A stretch of DNA of 64,000 nt, from contig CP075492.1 in assembly GCA_021613535.1 (NCBI GenBank), positions 8,060,001-8,124,000 on the forward strand, read 5' to 3'. Below are positions 1 to 12,899 of this stretch, in pieces. The first letter of the stretch is position 1. The number at the start of each line of letters is the position of its first letter. The notes below the pieces were generated by a model, which was given only the letters and a program-made list of their open reading frames with translations, ran no database searches and was not told where the DNA came from. A program made the translations under genes and the position numbers. This stretch comes from Adineta vaga (lineage: Eukaryota; Rotifera).

Positions 1-1856
1 ACAAACATCATTTGCTTCCAATATCACCTTTGAAAATGTACCTTATCAATATGAAAATGGAATGTGGTATCCTACTGGTGTAACATCAATACAACGAACA
101 GCTATTTTAATTCCATTACAAGGAAGAGATTTTAATGCAAAAGCATTTATATTGAATATACATGCATTTGCGCGACGACAGCTTTTAACATATACAATTA
201 TTCTCATCGAACAGGTATGTGTTTGATTACATGAATAATTTTAAGCTGTTTGGCATAGACTAACAAATAAACAAAGCACTTCAGAGGTTTCTTCTTTTTA
301 TAAACTGAATCGGCTAAAAGTACATGTTTTTGCGTACCCAAAAATGAGTACACTACTTGAATCGGCTGTGTCTCCGCCCATTTATACAATAACTCTTCAC
401 GGCCATATTCAATTTAGCTGAAATTTCGTACACAGAATTTTGTAATTAATATCTCAGTCAAGTTCGCAGATGAGCTCAATAGATTGTACCATTGGTGATT
501 TACAGAAAGATTTCTCAATATTTCTATACTTAAAGTAGAATGTTTGTCTGCCTCTTCGCTATCCATTCAGTTCCTGTAATAGCCAAGGTCACCAAACTTT
601 CCATGGTGCTTCCATAAGTCTAGGGAACGGTCAAGAGAGTGTTGACATACGAGTAGGTGATCTGGATGAATTTCACCCAAGTCTTCTCTGTGTTATTTCA
701 CATTATCAAAGTCATTCTAAGTGTGCTAGTTATTGAAAAAAAATGTAGAAATTCATTCAAAAACATAAGTTCTTTTAATTTGAATGCCTTATATGAACAT
801 TATTCAAGTATCAATAACATGTTATTGACAACAGATTTGAAACCTCTTGCTTTTTTTTGTCCACTGAAAAAGTGAGCGTATTACAGAATCAATCAGTATG
901 TCCGCCCACCCATTCGATTACACGATAAATCCTGAAAGACTAATCCACTTGTGATGAAACTTTCTACAGAATATTATCACATCAATATCTCGCTCAAATT
1001 CGAAGATGAGCCTGATTGGACGCACCACGCTGAGTTATTGAAAAACTGCTGACATTTTCCTATATCTTCTATCACATACGCCTTTTGCAGTACACATAAC
1101 TTTTGGATAAAATCCGAAGTTTCCTCATTTATTTTTCTTCTTTATAGGTAAGCCCACTTGGTCATCGATTTAATAAGGGTCGTCTATTCAATGCTGGTGT
1201 CCGTTATATTGAAAAGAATAAATCTTTAAATGTAACCTGTTTAATATTACATGATGTTGATTTAATTCCAGAAAATGATAGAAATTTTTATACCTGTGAA
1301 CCTTTACATCCAAAACATACAACAATACGTGTTCGACAAATTGGTAGTAAACGTGGTTATTCGCGTTATTATGAATTTTTAATTGGTGGTGTCTTATTAT
1401 TAACACCAGATATGTATAAAAAAGTGAATGGTTTTTCAAATTTATACTGGGGATGGGGTGGTGAAGATGATGATCTATCATTGAGGATGATACAGAGACG
1501 TATGTGTATTGTACGACCTCTCGATCCGGTCGCAATCTATGCTGGTAGGTTTAACACATTTGTTTTTTTCTTTCTGTATTTTGCATGATTTAGCCTTACC
1601 TCATCCGCATGGCCATCGAAATAACGCTCGTTTTAATCTATTAACATGGTCAACCGTTCGATTGGATACAGATGGATATAAACAAATCGATTCAATGATA
1701 CGTATTGTTAACATACAGAAAAGATCGACTGTTATTCATCTGAAATTGGATGTTAATGTTGATAAAAATTTTTCTCCATCGTCTTCATTCAATCAAGTTC
1801 ATGCAAAAATAACAACAAGCAGTAAAATGAATACAACATCTTCAAATACTACTTAG
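1..1856 (+). CDS. beta-1,4-galactosyltransferase (GT7 family), 5' end outside window
   Basis: Golgi-type enzyme that would transfer galactose (or GalNAc) from the UDP-sugar onto GlcNAc ends of glycans. Three exons are visible: 1-214, 1148-1544 and 1594-1856, joined by GT-AG introns that keep one frame to the stop at 1856. Family landmarks in order: the R-F-N-K-G-R-L-F-N-A-G segment, the metal-binding D-V-D in HDVDLIPEN, and the hallmark WGWGGEDDD followed by LSLRM. The C-terminal HRNNARFNLL block is also typical. The cytoplasmic tail, TM anchor and stem lie left of the window, so the start is missing. The first intron (933 bp) is far longer than the second (49 bp) and holds a diverged repeat pair. 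AATAAA at 1945 is a plausible polyadenylation signal. The family is certain; the exact acceptor preference is not. Confidence 0.93.
370..525 (+). repeat. diverged direct repeat, copy 1, in galactosyltransferase intron
   Basis: This stretch aligns by eye with 898-1065 in the same intron. Shared blocks are TCCGCCCA near the start, ACAGAAT, AATATCTC-GTCAA-TTCG-AGATGAGC in the middle, and TTTC-TATA at the end. The copies are clearly diverged, so this is an old duplication or two remnants of one mobile repeat. No coding potential was seen. Confidence 0.55.
898..1065 (+). repeat. diverged direct repeat, copy 2, in galactosyltransferase intron
   Basis: Second copy of the repeat at 370-525, about 530 bp downstream and in the same orientation. 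It explains part of the unusual length of this intron. I see no terminal inverted repeats or target-site duplications, so I cannot place it in a transposon class. Confidence 0.55.
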
Positions 1857-2167
1857 TTACTATTCTATCAGATATAAATCGATGTGTTTTTTTCCTTTAT
1901 TCAATACTATATTCATCGTATACTGTATAAGGATATATTTTCGTAATAAAATATTCTTCGACTGACAAGATCAGGTCACATATTTTCTCGTCTTGTCGTA
2001 GATATCTTACATCGGTTTTTTTATCTATTATATTTAAAATAAACTTGAGAGAGAAAAAACGATATTTACCAACTTCTTTTGTGGCTTCATCATAAACACT
2101 CTTTCTTTATCTATTTTTCTCCGAAATGTTTTTTAAATCTTATTCATTTCATGAATTTAGATCAGTG

Positions 2168-4559
2168 ATGACAGAAGAGATCATTCGTTGTGGCATATGT
2201 CATAATCAATATGTTAATCCACGGATATTACCGTGTTTACATACATATTGTCTAGATTGTATTAAACGAAATACTGTTATTGAAAACGATGAATTTGAAT
2301 GTCCTCGACAGGATACAACTAGAGTGAAGAGAAATTCTATTGATTCATTATCGGTCAATCAAACAATGCAAGATGTTATTGATTTCTTAGGTAAATAGAT
2401 TAGTTTCTATCATGATATTGATCTAAATTTCGCTCTAGCATTGTCATCCGGTTCAATTCAATGTTCAAATTGTTCTTCAACTAAATCCGAACATTGGTGT
2501 AATGAATGTTCGAAAAATTATTGTGCTGAATGTTCTAATACTATTCATACAATGCGTCCATTTCGTGATCATCATATACTTTCTATTCGAGAAAAACCGA
2601 GTGAATTATTTGCTTGTGAAAAACATACCGATGAAAAATTGAAATATTGGTGTCAAAAATGTGCTCAATTTGTTTGCAGTGATTGTTTGTTGAATGAACA
2701 TAAAGATCACTCGTATGTTGTCATTCAAAAAATAGCAAAAGAATTACAAACAAAAGTAACTTTTTAAAAAGAACATTTTATCATTCTATACAGTTTTATT
2801 ATCTCTAGATAAATGTAGATCTAGTTCATATTCAATCATCGTTGGATAAGAAAGTTAGTGAACGTAATAGTTTGTTAACAGCAAGTGGTATTGATCATGA
2901 ATTAAACAAGAAACAAATTGGTGAAGCAATGGAATTCTTACAAAAAGTTATTCGAGAACATGAACGAGAAATGCAAATGAAGATTGAAAATTTTCAAATG
3001 ACTGAAAAAAAAGAATTGGAAGAATATCATAATCGATTAGAAAATGAAGTGGAAAGTTTATATATACAGAAGAAAACATTAGAAATTCTTCTATCAAGTA
3101 ATGATCAAATGAAATTATTACGTGCAAGACAAGGTTTTCTCATTTATATCAATCGAGTTAATCAAATCTTAGCACAATTACGAGTACCAAACAAACGTGA
3201 ATATAGTATTGAAGGTATAGATATTGATAATGTACCAAAATTAAGAAATGAAATTCGACAATGTGGACAAGTCGTCGAAAAAAAAGTATCAATAATCAAT
3301 GGAGAAATTCATCATAATTTTCAATTAGAAAAATTCATTGTTGATCATGAAAATGAACAACGATGGAAGATTTCAATGGGACATTTAACCAATCAGGATA
3401 TAGAAATTATCACTAAAGCATTGCAACGTTATCCTGTGAGCAGAATAATCTTTTCTTTTGTCGAAGAAATATCTGCATTTTTCTGTTTACATAGACATTA
3501 ACTGAACTTCATCTAACTGAAAATGAAATTGATGATCAAGGTATAAGAAGTCTTGCTTCTGTTCTTGCACAAAATCAAGTAAGTATTTTCATTCTTGACT
3601 TTTCTTTTATCTATTTCTATCTATAGACATTAACAAAACTTTCTTTATATGAAAATCAAATTAGTGATGAAGGCGTACGATATCTTAGTGATGCTCTTGA
3701 TCTGAATAAAGTAAAACTAATTTTAATTTGTGTTCAATATACACTTCTATTTATTTAGGTTTTAACAACACTCGATCTTTGTCGTAATCAAATTGGTAAC
3801 CGAGGTATTCAATATCTTGCTGATATGCTTAGTAGAAATAAAGTAATGAAAATAATCAATTCATTTTGACAGCATCATCTATTTCTTCTATTGTACAGAC
3901 ATTAGAAATTCTTCATCTTTCTGAAAATCCAATTGGTGATCAAGGTGCACAATATCTTGCTGATGCACTTCAACAGAATAGAGTAATAATTCTTCTCTCT
4001 ATATTTCATATACATTCTCTATTGATATATAGCGATTATCAGTCATTTATCTCTCGCAAAATCAAATTGGTGATCAAGGAGTACATCATCTTGCTGATGC
4101 ACTTATGCATAATACAGTCAGTTCACTGATCTCTCACTCTTTTTCTTTCTTCAATCGTATATTTTCGTAGACATTGATAACGTTGAGTCTTTATCATAAT
4201 AATATTGGCGATCTTGGTGCTCAAAGTTTAGCTAAAGCACTCGTACAAAACAGAGTAATAAAAGAAATCTTCTCTACTTTGCTTTTCCATCTATATATAT
4301 ATATCGTTTTTATAAAGACTTTAACAACGCTCTATCTTGCTCATAATCAAATTGGTAACGATGGTGTCCAACAACTTCTTGATATTTTTCAACAAAATAG
4401 GGTACACGTCTTACAGCATTTCTTTCTCTCATACATTTTCCTTCTCTTTGATAGGCATTAACTACATTTAGTCTTCATCAAAATCAAACTGATGAAATAG
4501 CACAACAATCAATAAATCAATTTTTGAAAAGAAATCCTCATATGACAATATCTTGTTGA
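2168..4559 (+). CDS. RING/B-box/coiled-coil protein with NLR-type leucine-rich repeats (short paralogue)
   Basis: Probable E3 ubiquitin ligase with a TRIM-like head and an LRR sensor tail (about 619 aa). Exons: 2168-2390, 2439-2755, 2809-3435, seven 84-bp LRR exons, and the last at 4455-4559. Domains: RING at residues 8-50 (C-x2-C...C-L-H...C-x2-C...CPRQD), two B-boxes in exon 2 (the second C-E-K-H...C-x2-C...C-x2-C...H-x2-H), a charged coiled coil in exon 3, then LRRs of the type TLTELHLTENEIDDQGIRSL. The last RING cysteine is missing, with an Asp just beyond its position. Start: an in-frame ATG at 2126 would add 14 residues; 2168 is preferred because it sits just before the RING and follows a possible acceptor (GAATTTAG). 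Introns are about 45-60 bp. AATAAA lies at 4590. Architecture is well supported; function is inferred. Confidence 0.88.
3495..4559 (+). repeat. array of one-exon leucine-rich repeats in the short RING/B-box/LRR gene
   Basis: Seven consecutive exons are each exactly 84 bp (28 codons) and phase 0 at both ends: 3495-3578, 3627-3710, 3759-3842, 3899-3982, 4033-4116, 4171-4254, 4318-4401. A final 105-bp exon (4455-4559) carries a degenerate repeat and the stop. Most exons begin ACATTA and end in an Asn-Lys/Gln/Arg codon pair before GT. Each encodes one ribonuclease-inhibitor-type LRR of the pattern TLxxLxLxxNxIGDxGxxxLAxAL. Confidence 0.93.
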
Positions 4560-5130
4560 TGTTTCTCTTTCGATTACACATAAGAATGCAATAAAAAAAA
4601 TCTAGATTAAATCATTAAAAAATAAAGAACAACTGTACTATATAAATGGTAATATGATGCTCGCGAAAGAATGAAGAAGTTAAAAAATTCTAGCGCTTCT
4701 CTCTCGACAAGTTTATAGAACTAATTATCATTGACAGAAAGAGAAAAAGAAAAGTTGATAGGAGATCAAAGCATGCACGTCAAACACAACTGTATCAATC
4801 AGTCGTGTCAATACACCATGAGCATCATCGTCTCGGTCATGGATTCAATTAGAATAGCCGAAAGGCATAAAATGTCAGTTTACAATTTGTATATGCGAAA
4901 ATGAGAGAGAGAGAGGGACAATTCAGAACTTGACGAGAAATTTATACTGTTAGAATTCTCGCATAGAAAGAAAAACATGCTGATGAATGATAAGAGAATA
5001 GAATATGATAGGAAGATGGTAACGGCACGGTCCTGCTCATTGCCTATGCTAATTGAAATAAAGATGTGTGAACAACACGATCAGAGATCAGTTTGATTTG
5101 ATTAAACATACTGACAAGACAATAATTGAA
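4560..5130. other. intergenic, 3' flank of LRR gene and 5' flank of CARP gene
   Basis: No credible coding exon was found. It holds a polyadenylation-type AATAAA at 4590 and a short GA dinucleotide tract near 4903-4917. Otherwise unique AT-rich sequence; the promoter of the downstream gene must lie here, but no box can be assigned. Confidence 0.6.
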
Positions 5131-6440
5131 ATGATGTACACATACTTGTTCATATTAATCCTTATCCAATCTTATACAATAGTTATCAGTGAAGGTAAAT
5201 ATTTTAAGAAAATACTATATTCTATTCAATGTTTATCTTGACATAGATATTGATATTGAACATGCAAGTTCATTTGTTCGTCGAGAAATATGGAATTGGT
5301 GGGATTATTCAGATGGTGTTAGTGGACCAGCCTTATGGGGTATTTATTTTCCACTTTGTGATGCGGGTCGTTTTCAATCACCGATTAATATTGAAAGTCG
5401 CCATCTTATTTTTGATTATCAATTAACACCAATCTATATGAATAACAGTGAAAACGTTTGTTGTTTTTTTCTTTCATTATAAGACATAACAATAATCTTT
5501 TTTTTGTTGTTATTGTTGATAGGTACATGGTATACTTCGTAATGATGGACGTAATCTTTTTATCATTATTCCGTTGGATTCCAATTCCGAAATTGAGATT
5601 GGCGGAGGACCACTTCAATATAAATATCGACCAGTAGAAATTTATATTCGTTTAACACCACCAACATTGGGTAATGAAACACCACGGGGAAGTGAACATC
5701 AAATTGATAATCGATCATTTCATGGCGAAGTTTGTTCCTATTGATATTATATATATATACATTGAATATTCTTGTTTGTTTTTCGTCGATTAGATACAAC
5801 TCGTCGCATATAATATTGATCTTTATAAAGATTATGATCAAGCTCAAACATCACCCAAGGGTATTGCCATCTTATCGAGTATGCTCATGGTATGTATAAA
5901 AGAAACAATAACATCAATAAAACAAAAGATATCTTCATCATTTGATTTTAGTTGGGTGGTGATGCTTCTGAACAATTACGTTATGTTTTACATCAAGCTG
6001 AATTATTAAATAATACGCAACGACCAGCAGATATTGAATTACGTAAACTTGATTTAACAAAATTGATGGCTGTTTCATCAGAATATATGACTTATGAAGG
6101 TAGTTTAACATGGCCAGGATGTTTTGAAAGTGTGACATGGATTATATTTAATGAATATCAACAAATTTTAAGTACTTATTTACAAACACTTTTTCCAAAT
6201 ATTCTTCGATTTGTAACAAATCGTCGATCATTAGTTGTTGGAACTAGTGCACATCGAAATGTTCGAACCAATATTGGTTTTCAACAGTGGTTTCGTTCAA
6301 CAACTCCTTCGTCAACAACATGTCAGCCAATCAATCATATCATTGAATATCAAGGTAAAAGTAAATTTATTTATTTCATAAAGTCAAACGTTCTTTTCAT
6401 ATTTTCAGTTAATAGTGACTTTGACGTACCAAGCAGTTAA
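5131..6440 (+). CDS. secreted carbonic anhydrase-related protein (CA10/CA11-like, inactive)
   Basis: Six exons: 5131-5194, 5247-5455, 5523-5729, 5794-5889, 5952-6354, 6409-6440, giving 336 aa. The first exon encodes a hydrophobic signal peptide (MMYTYLFILILIQSY). The alpha-carbonic anhydrase fold follows: WWDYSDGVSGPALWG, then RFQSPINIES, GSEHQ, YNIDLY and YEGSLTWPGC, ending with R-T-N-I-G-F as in vertebrate CARP X/XI. The segment that carries the first two zinc histidines in active enzymes (HWHWG) reads VEIYIRLTPP, so two of the three zinc ligands are absent and CO2 hydration is not expected. In vertebrates CARP10/11 are secreted neuronal proteins that bind neurexins; a similar binding role is only inference. 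ATG 5131 is followed by a second ATG at 5134; either gives the same signal peptide. Confidence 0.9.
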
Positions 6441-6789
6441 TCTTAAGACATTGTTTTTAGATGTATGTGTTCGTTTCTTTTTTTCTAACTTAATAAACAT
6501 ATTCATATACTCATAGAAAAGAAAAGAAAAAGGATAAGTTCAATTTCTGTTCTATTTTCCACACACGCATGTTAATAAAGCTCGAATATAAGTAATTCAG
6601 AGAATGAGAAGAAAAAAAACTCACAAACAAATACAAAAAAAAATCATTAAATAGACAAACAAGAAAAAAAGGAAAAAGAAAAGAAACATCTGCTTTTGAT
6701 TTTTTTTTCTATTCATATGTGACTTTCTTTGATCTACTAACGCTTGTTTTTTCTTATCATTCACTGTTTCTAAAGAAAATCAACTAAAA
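6441..6789. other. convergent intergenic spacer
   Basis: Both neighbours end here (CARP gene on +, helicase gene on -), so this is shared 3' flank. It is rich in A and T runs (several poly-A stretches at 6610-6680). No gene or RNA was seen. Confidence 0.6.
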
Positions 6790-9091
<2,302 letters not shown>

Positions 9092-9249
9092 GATTAAATA
9101 AATATATTATTGAAACGAATGGCGGGAATGATTTTTTGTTCGTTATTCGATTTGAAAAATTCCATTCCTTAGATGTCACTAGTCAATTCGGAAACCAATC
9201 GAATTTATTAGCGAAAAACGGTACGATAGATAAAGAGAAGATAATAACA
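9092..9249. promoter_or_regulatory. short divergent promoter region
   Basis: Only 158 bp separate the start codons of the helicase (-) and the orphan gene at 9250 (+). Both promoters must overlap or share this interval. No TATA-like box stands out; the assignment rests on geometry alone. Confidence 0.45.
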
Positions 9250-10370
9250 ATGAATAATTTATTTGATAATACGGAAAAATTCGTGAAATATAATCGTAAG
9301 AAATTTGAAGAATTACAAATCAAAAATGTTTTAAATCCTTCGAATCAAACATTTATTAATGAACAACAAGCAAAAGATTTAGGAATTATTTTCAATGGTT
9401 ACTATCGAAATGGGTAAAATGAATTTATTTCAAAGACACTTCTTTATTTTCTTTTTCTTTAGTTATGGTGGATTGATTCCATTAGTATATTGTTTAGTAT
9501 ATCTTTGCTTTTTTTCTCATCATTTTATCTTTAGAATATCGCTGCGAATAAAGGTTTTATTCAATTAACTACAGATGATGAAATTCAAATTGAATATCAT
9601 TCGAAACAATCACCGATGAAAACAATTCTTAATATTCATCAAGTTTATGATGGTACTCATCAATGTATGATTACATGTCGACAAGCTATTGATAAATGTT
9701 ATCTAAATCTTCAATTATTTTCTTATTCGAATATAAATTTGTGTATGCCAATTCATGATGCATTCTGTAAAGGTTTGATTACTGGTGAATTACGTACAGT
9801 TGTAACTGAATCGAAATCAATCATTCATGTTAATGAAAAACATAGTTTTGATTATGAAAATATATTTTCAACGTTAACCAATATTATCAATAGTTTAAGT
9901 GAATTTCGAAATACAGTTCAGATTAGTGATCAATGTGAATTAACGTCAGATGGTTTTATACGAGAGAAGAAAACAGAGAAAAGTTATTTGTTAACACAAG
10001 CAATAGAACTTGGACTCGTTTCTATCAAAGATATTTCCTTAAAAGATCGATGGGAGTATTCACAAAATGTATGATAAAAATCTAAAATAACGTGAATTAT
10101 TTCTTAAATTTTTGATTTAAGGAATCAACACTTGTCAATGAAACACTATCAACAATGGTAAATGAAACTCGTGATGAAAATGAATTGTTACCGGTAATCG
10201 AATTTTTATTTGTTTCAATTTATTTAAATTTAATACTATTTTAGTATTTTTCGGATACATTCATATTGGATTTAATGAAAGTAACTGGTAGTGCAACAGA
10301 TGAATTTGAAAAATGTGAACGACTTTTAAGCAATACAAAACAATTCTTATCTTCAATAAACACATATTAA
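9250..10370 (+). CDS. orphan protein with weak plakin-repeat-like segments
   Basis: Five exons keep an open frame: 9250-9413, 9463-9496, 9535-10068, 10122-10193, 10245-10370 (309 aa). The frame is open upstream to about 9136 but contains no ATG before 9250, so 9250 is taken as the start. The second exon is tiny (34 bp), and its donor at 9497 is the least certain join. I do not recognise the protein. The segments IHDAFCKGLITGEL and LTQAIELGLVSIKDIS recall the helical part of plakin/plectin repeats, which end in similar A-x-x-x-GLI motifs, but this is weak. No signal peptide or TM segment. It is read divergently from the helicase gene. Confidence 0.65.
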
Positions 10371-10588
10371 GAAAGAAAATCTTTGTACTATATGAATTTG
10401 TATATTGAGAATTATTTGATAAGGTTTATATATATTCTTATTTTATGAAGAAGAATTAATAAAATGCATATTGTTCATTCACATTGTTAGAGTCATTTGG
10501 ATACATACAGAGCGTCTGATTCTTTGGAAAACGAATTTAATTTTTTCATGATTTATTGAGTAATAGATAAAATAATTGATAATTCTAT

Positions 10589-12652
10589 TTATGATTTCTG
10601 TTTGATACGTTCAAGATTCTTTCTACATACTTGAAGATTATGATGATCCAATGGTAATGCTTGTTGTCCAATTTCTACAGCACGTTCATAAAATGATCGT
10701 GCATTTACATAATCTATCATACCTTCATAAACGAGACCAATATTATTGTAAGACGATAAGAAACCATAATGATTTGATGGAAGTGATTCTTGTTTAATAT
10801 CAAGAGCTTCTTTATGAAATGAAAGAGCATCATTGTAAGCATATATACTATAATAAACATTTCCAATACTCATATAACACATAGCTAAATCAGGATGATT
10901 GCATGGTAGTGATAGTTTGTAAATTTCAAGAGCTTTTGCATATGATATCAATGCTTTATCATAATCACCTCGAATGAAATAAACATTACCAAGACTATTG
11001 TGAGATGTAGCTAAATCCAAATGATTGAATGAAAGTAATCTTTCTCGAATTTTTAAAGCTTTTTCATCCGAGAGAAGTGCTTTTGAATAAAGATGCATGC
11101 TACAATAACTATTACCAAGTTCATTGTATATATTCGCCAGATCAAGTTCATTAAAAGAAGAATTCTTTCTAAAAATTTTCAATGTTTTCTTATAAAAATG
11201 AATTGCTTTTTGATATTTTCCTTGAGCATCTTTGATGCGTCCTAGTTGATGATAAATAGATCCTTTATCATTGTAATTCGTCGTCTGTTTCAGAGATATT
11301 TTCAAAGTCTCTTCAGCTTTATCAAATTGTCCGATTTTAAATAATAATACACCTAATCTATACCATGCATTGGATAGTGGGTATGTTTCTTTTCGAATAT
11401 GATTAGTTAATGTACATAATTCCTTATCTTTATCATTTGTAAGTACTAACTTGACTTCGTACAATCGACTTTTTCCTTCCATTGGTTGAATGTCTCGTAT
11501 ACGAAAAACCGTATGCATAGAAAATAAAATTTCATCTTCATCACCAAAATAACTTATATTTTTCACTGAAGCAAAAGGTGTTCTTGATTGACTTGGATCA
11601 ATTTCCATAATGAATATAATTCCTACTAAATCAGGATTTATGATTGTCTTTGTTGCAAAATCCAATGCAACGCGATGAATTTTACTTGTAGACAAAAAAT
11701 TATTGAAAGATATTAATCCACCTATCGTTTGTTTCATTGTCTCGAAATCTACTTTTGATAAACCTTGTCCACGATATACTGTAAAGACATCAGAAGACAT
11801 TGAACGATCATGTTGATTCTCATGTAATTGTTCTATATGACGATGAAGATCACCAATAAAGAAACCCATGTGAGTTATTGTATTACCATCCAATGATCGT
11901 AATGAATGATTGAGCATCGAATAGAGAAAACAATGATATGTATACCACCAAATAGGTGATTTATCATGATAGGATTTTTGTACTTCTTGAATAATACTTA
12001 ATTCTCGTGTATTTTTATTGAATATATGACGAGCATATTTCAGATAGTTTTTCATATGTTTTTGTTCAAATTTAATCGTTAATAAAATCTCTTTGAAGAT
12101 TTGTGTATACATAAATGATGGATCTAAATGATTTAAAGTTTTATTTGGCATTACAAAACTTATTGGCATGGAGTTTTCTTCACATTGGCAAACGGCTTCT
12201 TTGAGAGCATCATAGATGGGTTGCATTTTTGTATAAATACCTTTTATTTTTGGCCACATTTGAGCCCATTGTTCATGTTGATTTCTATTTCGACAATAGA
12301 TAAATATTGAGTCTATTTGTAAAAGATCATGAATATTTGGTACACAATTTTTTCCATCAGAACCAGATACAATTAAACATATCTTCGTATTTGTGATATT
12401 ATTAATGAAATCAATACACTGTTGACGATCGATAAATGAATTAACACCATTTACAATCTGTCGTAAACGCGTAATTTTTCTACGATATGCAGGAGTTTTT
12501 AAGTTGATGTTTTTATCCAACCATATTAATAGAACGTTTTGGACTCGTCGACTAATTCTCTTGGAACATGTCCTAGTACGTTCAAGTGAATCATGAATAT
12601 CATTAGTATTGCAGACGCGAATCAAATTTGCATCATTCATTGTTGCTTGCAT
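10589..12652 (-). CDS. intronless ADP-ribosyltransferase fused to tetratricopeptide repeats
   Basis: One uninterrupted frame of 687 aa. Residues 35-140 form an N-terminal domain with the strand-like LLIWLD and ICLIVSGSDG motifs, and then a SIFIYC strand. It looks alpha/beta, but I cannot name it. Residues about 285-400 carry the arginine-specific (R-S-E) mono-ADP-ribosyltransferase signature: VYRGQ, then FNNFLSTS, then the E-D-E in GDEDEILF. From about 425 to the end there are kinesin-light-chain-like TPRs (42-residue spacing, with repeats such as YNELGNSYCSMHLYSKALL). The enzyme would transfer ADP-ribose from NAD+ onto proteins, with the TPRs choosing the partner. No signal peptide, so probably intracellular. 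ART/TPR proteins of this layout are, as I recall, strongly expanded in bdelloid rotifers. Lack of introns contrasts with most neighbours. Confidence 0.9.
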   Translation of the reverse strand: MQATMNDANLIRVCNTNDIHDSLERTRTCSKRISRRVQNVLLIWLDKNINLKTPAYRRKITRLRQIVNGVNSFIDRQQCIDFINNITNTKICLIVSGSDGKNCVPNIHDLLQIDSIFIYCRNRNQHEQWAQMWPKIKGIYTKMQPIYDALKEAVCQCEENSMPISFVMPNKTLNHLDPSFMYTQIFKEILLTIKFEQKHMKNYLKYARHIFNKNTRELSIIQEVQKSYHDKSPIWWYTYHCFLYSMLNHSLRSLDGNTITHMGFFIGDLHRHIEQLHENQHDRSMSSDVFTVYRGQGLSKVDFETMKQTIGGLISFNNFLSTSKIHRVALDFATKTIINPDLVGIIFIMEIDPSQSRTPFASVKNISYFGDEDEILFSMHTVFRIRDIQPMEGKSRLYEVKLVLTNDKDKELCTLTNHIRKETYPLSNAWYRLGVLLFKIGQFDKAEETLKISLKQTTNYNDKGSIYHQLGRIKDAQGKYQKAIHFYKKTLKIFRKNSSFNELDLANIYNELGNSYCSMHLYSKALLSDEKALKIRERLLSFNHLDLATSHNSLGNVYFIRGDYDKALISYAKALEIYKLSLPCNHPDLAMCYMSIGNVYYSIYAYNDALSFHKEALDIKQESLPSNHYGFLSSYNNIGLVYEGMIDYVNARSFYERAVEIGQQALPLDHHNLQVCRKNLERIKQKS

Positions 12653-12899
12653 GGATGTTGTAAAATACAGGTAATATATGTATCGACTGCCTACTTCCTT
12701 TTTTGTTCTCTTACGTATTATAGAAAGAAAGAAAAAAGAATTCTCTCATTGACTCTATAAAACGAATAAATACCAGAAAAAAGGTTTTTTATTATCAAAG
12801 CCTTGCTTTCAGTATTTTACGGTCTGTTACAGTACAATGTTTTATGTATGTTTTGTTAATCAAATATAAAGACAAAAAAAATGAAAGATATTAATAAGT

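Noticed and set aside
1188-1535. 115-residue minus-strand open frame across the galactosyltransferase exon
   Set aside because: Antisense to the exon carrying the WGWGGEDDD hallmark; the His-rich composition comes from reversed coding sequence.
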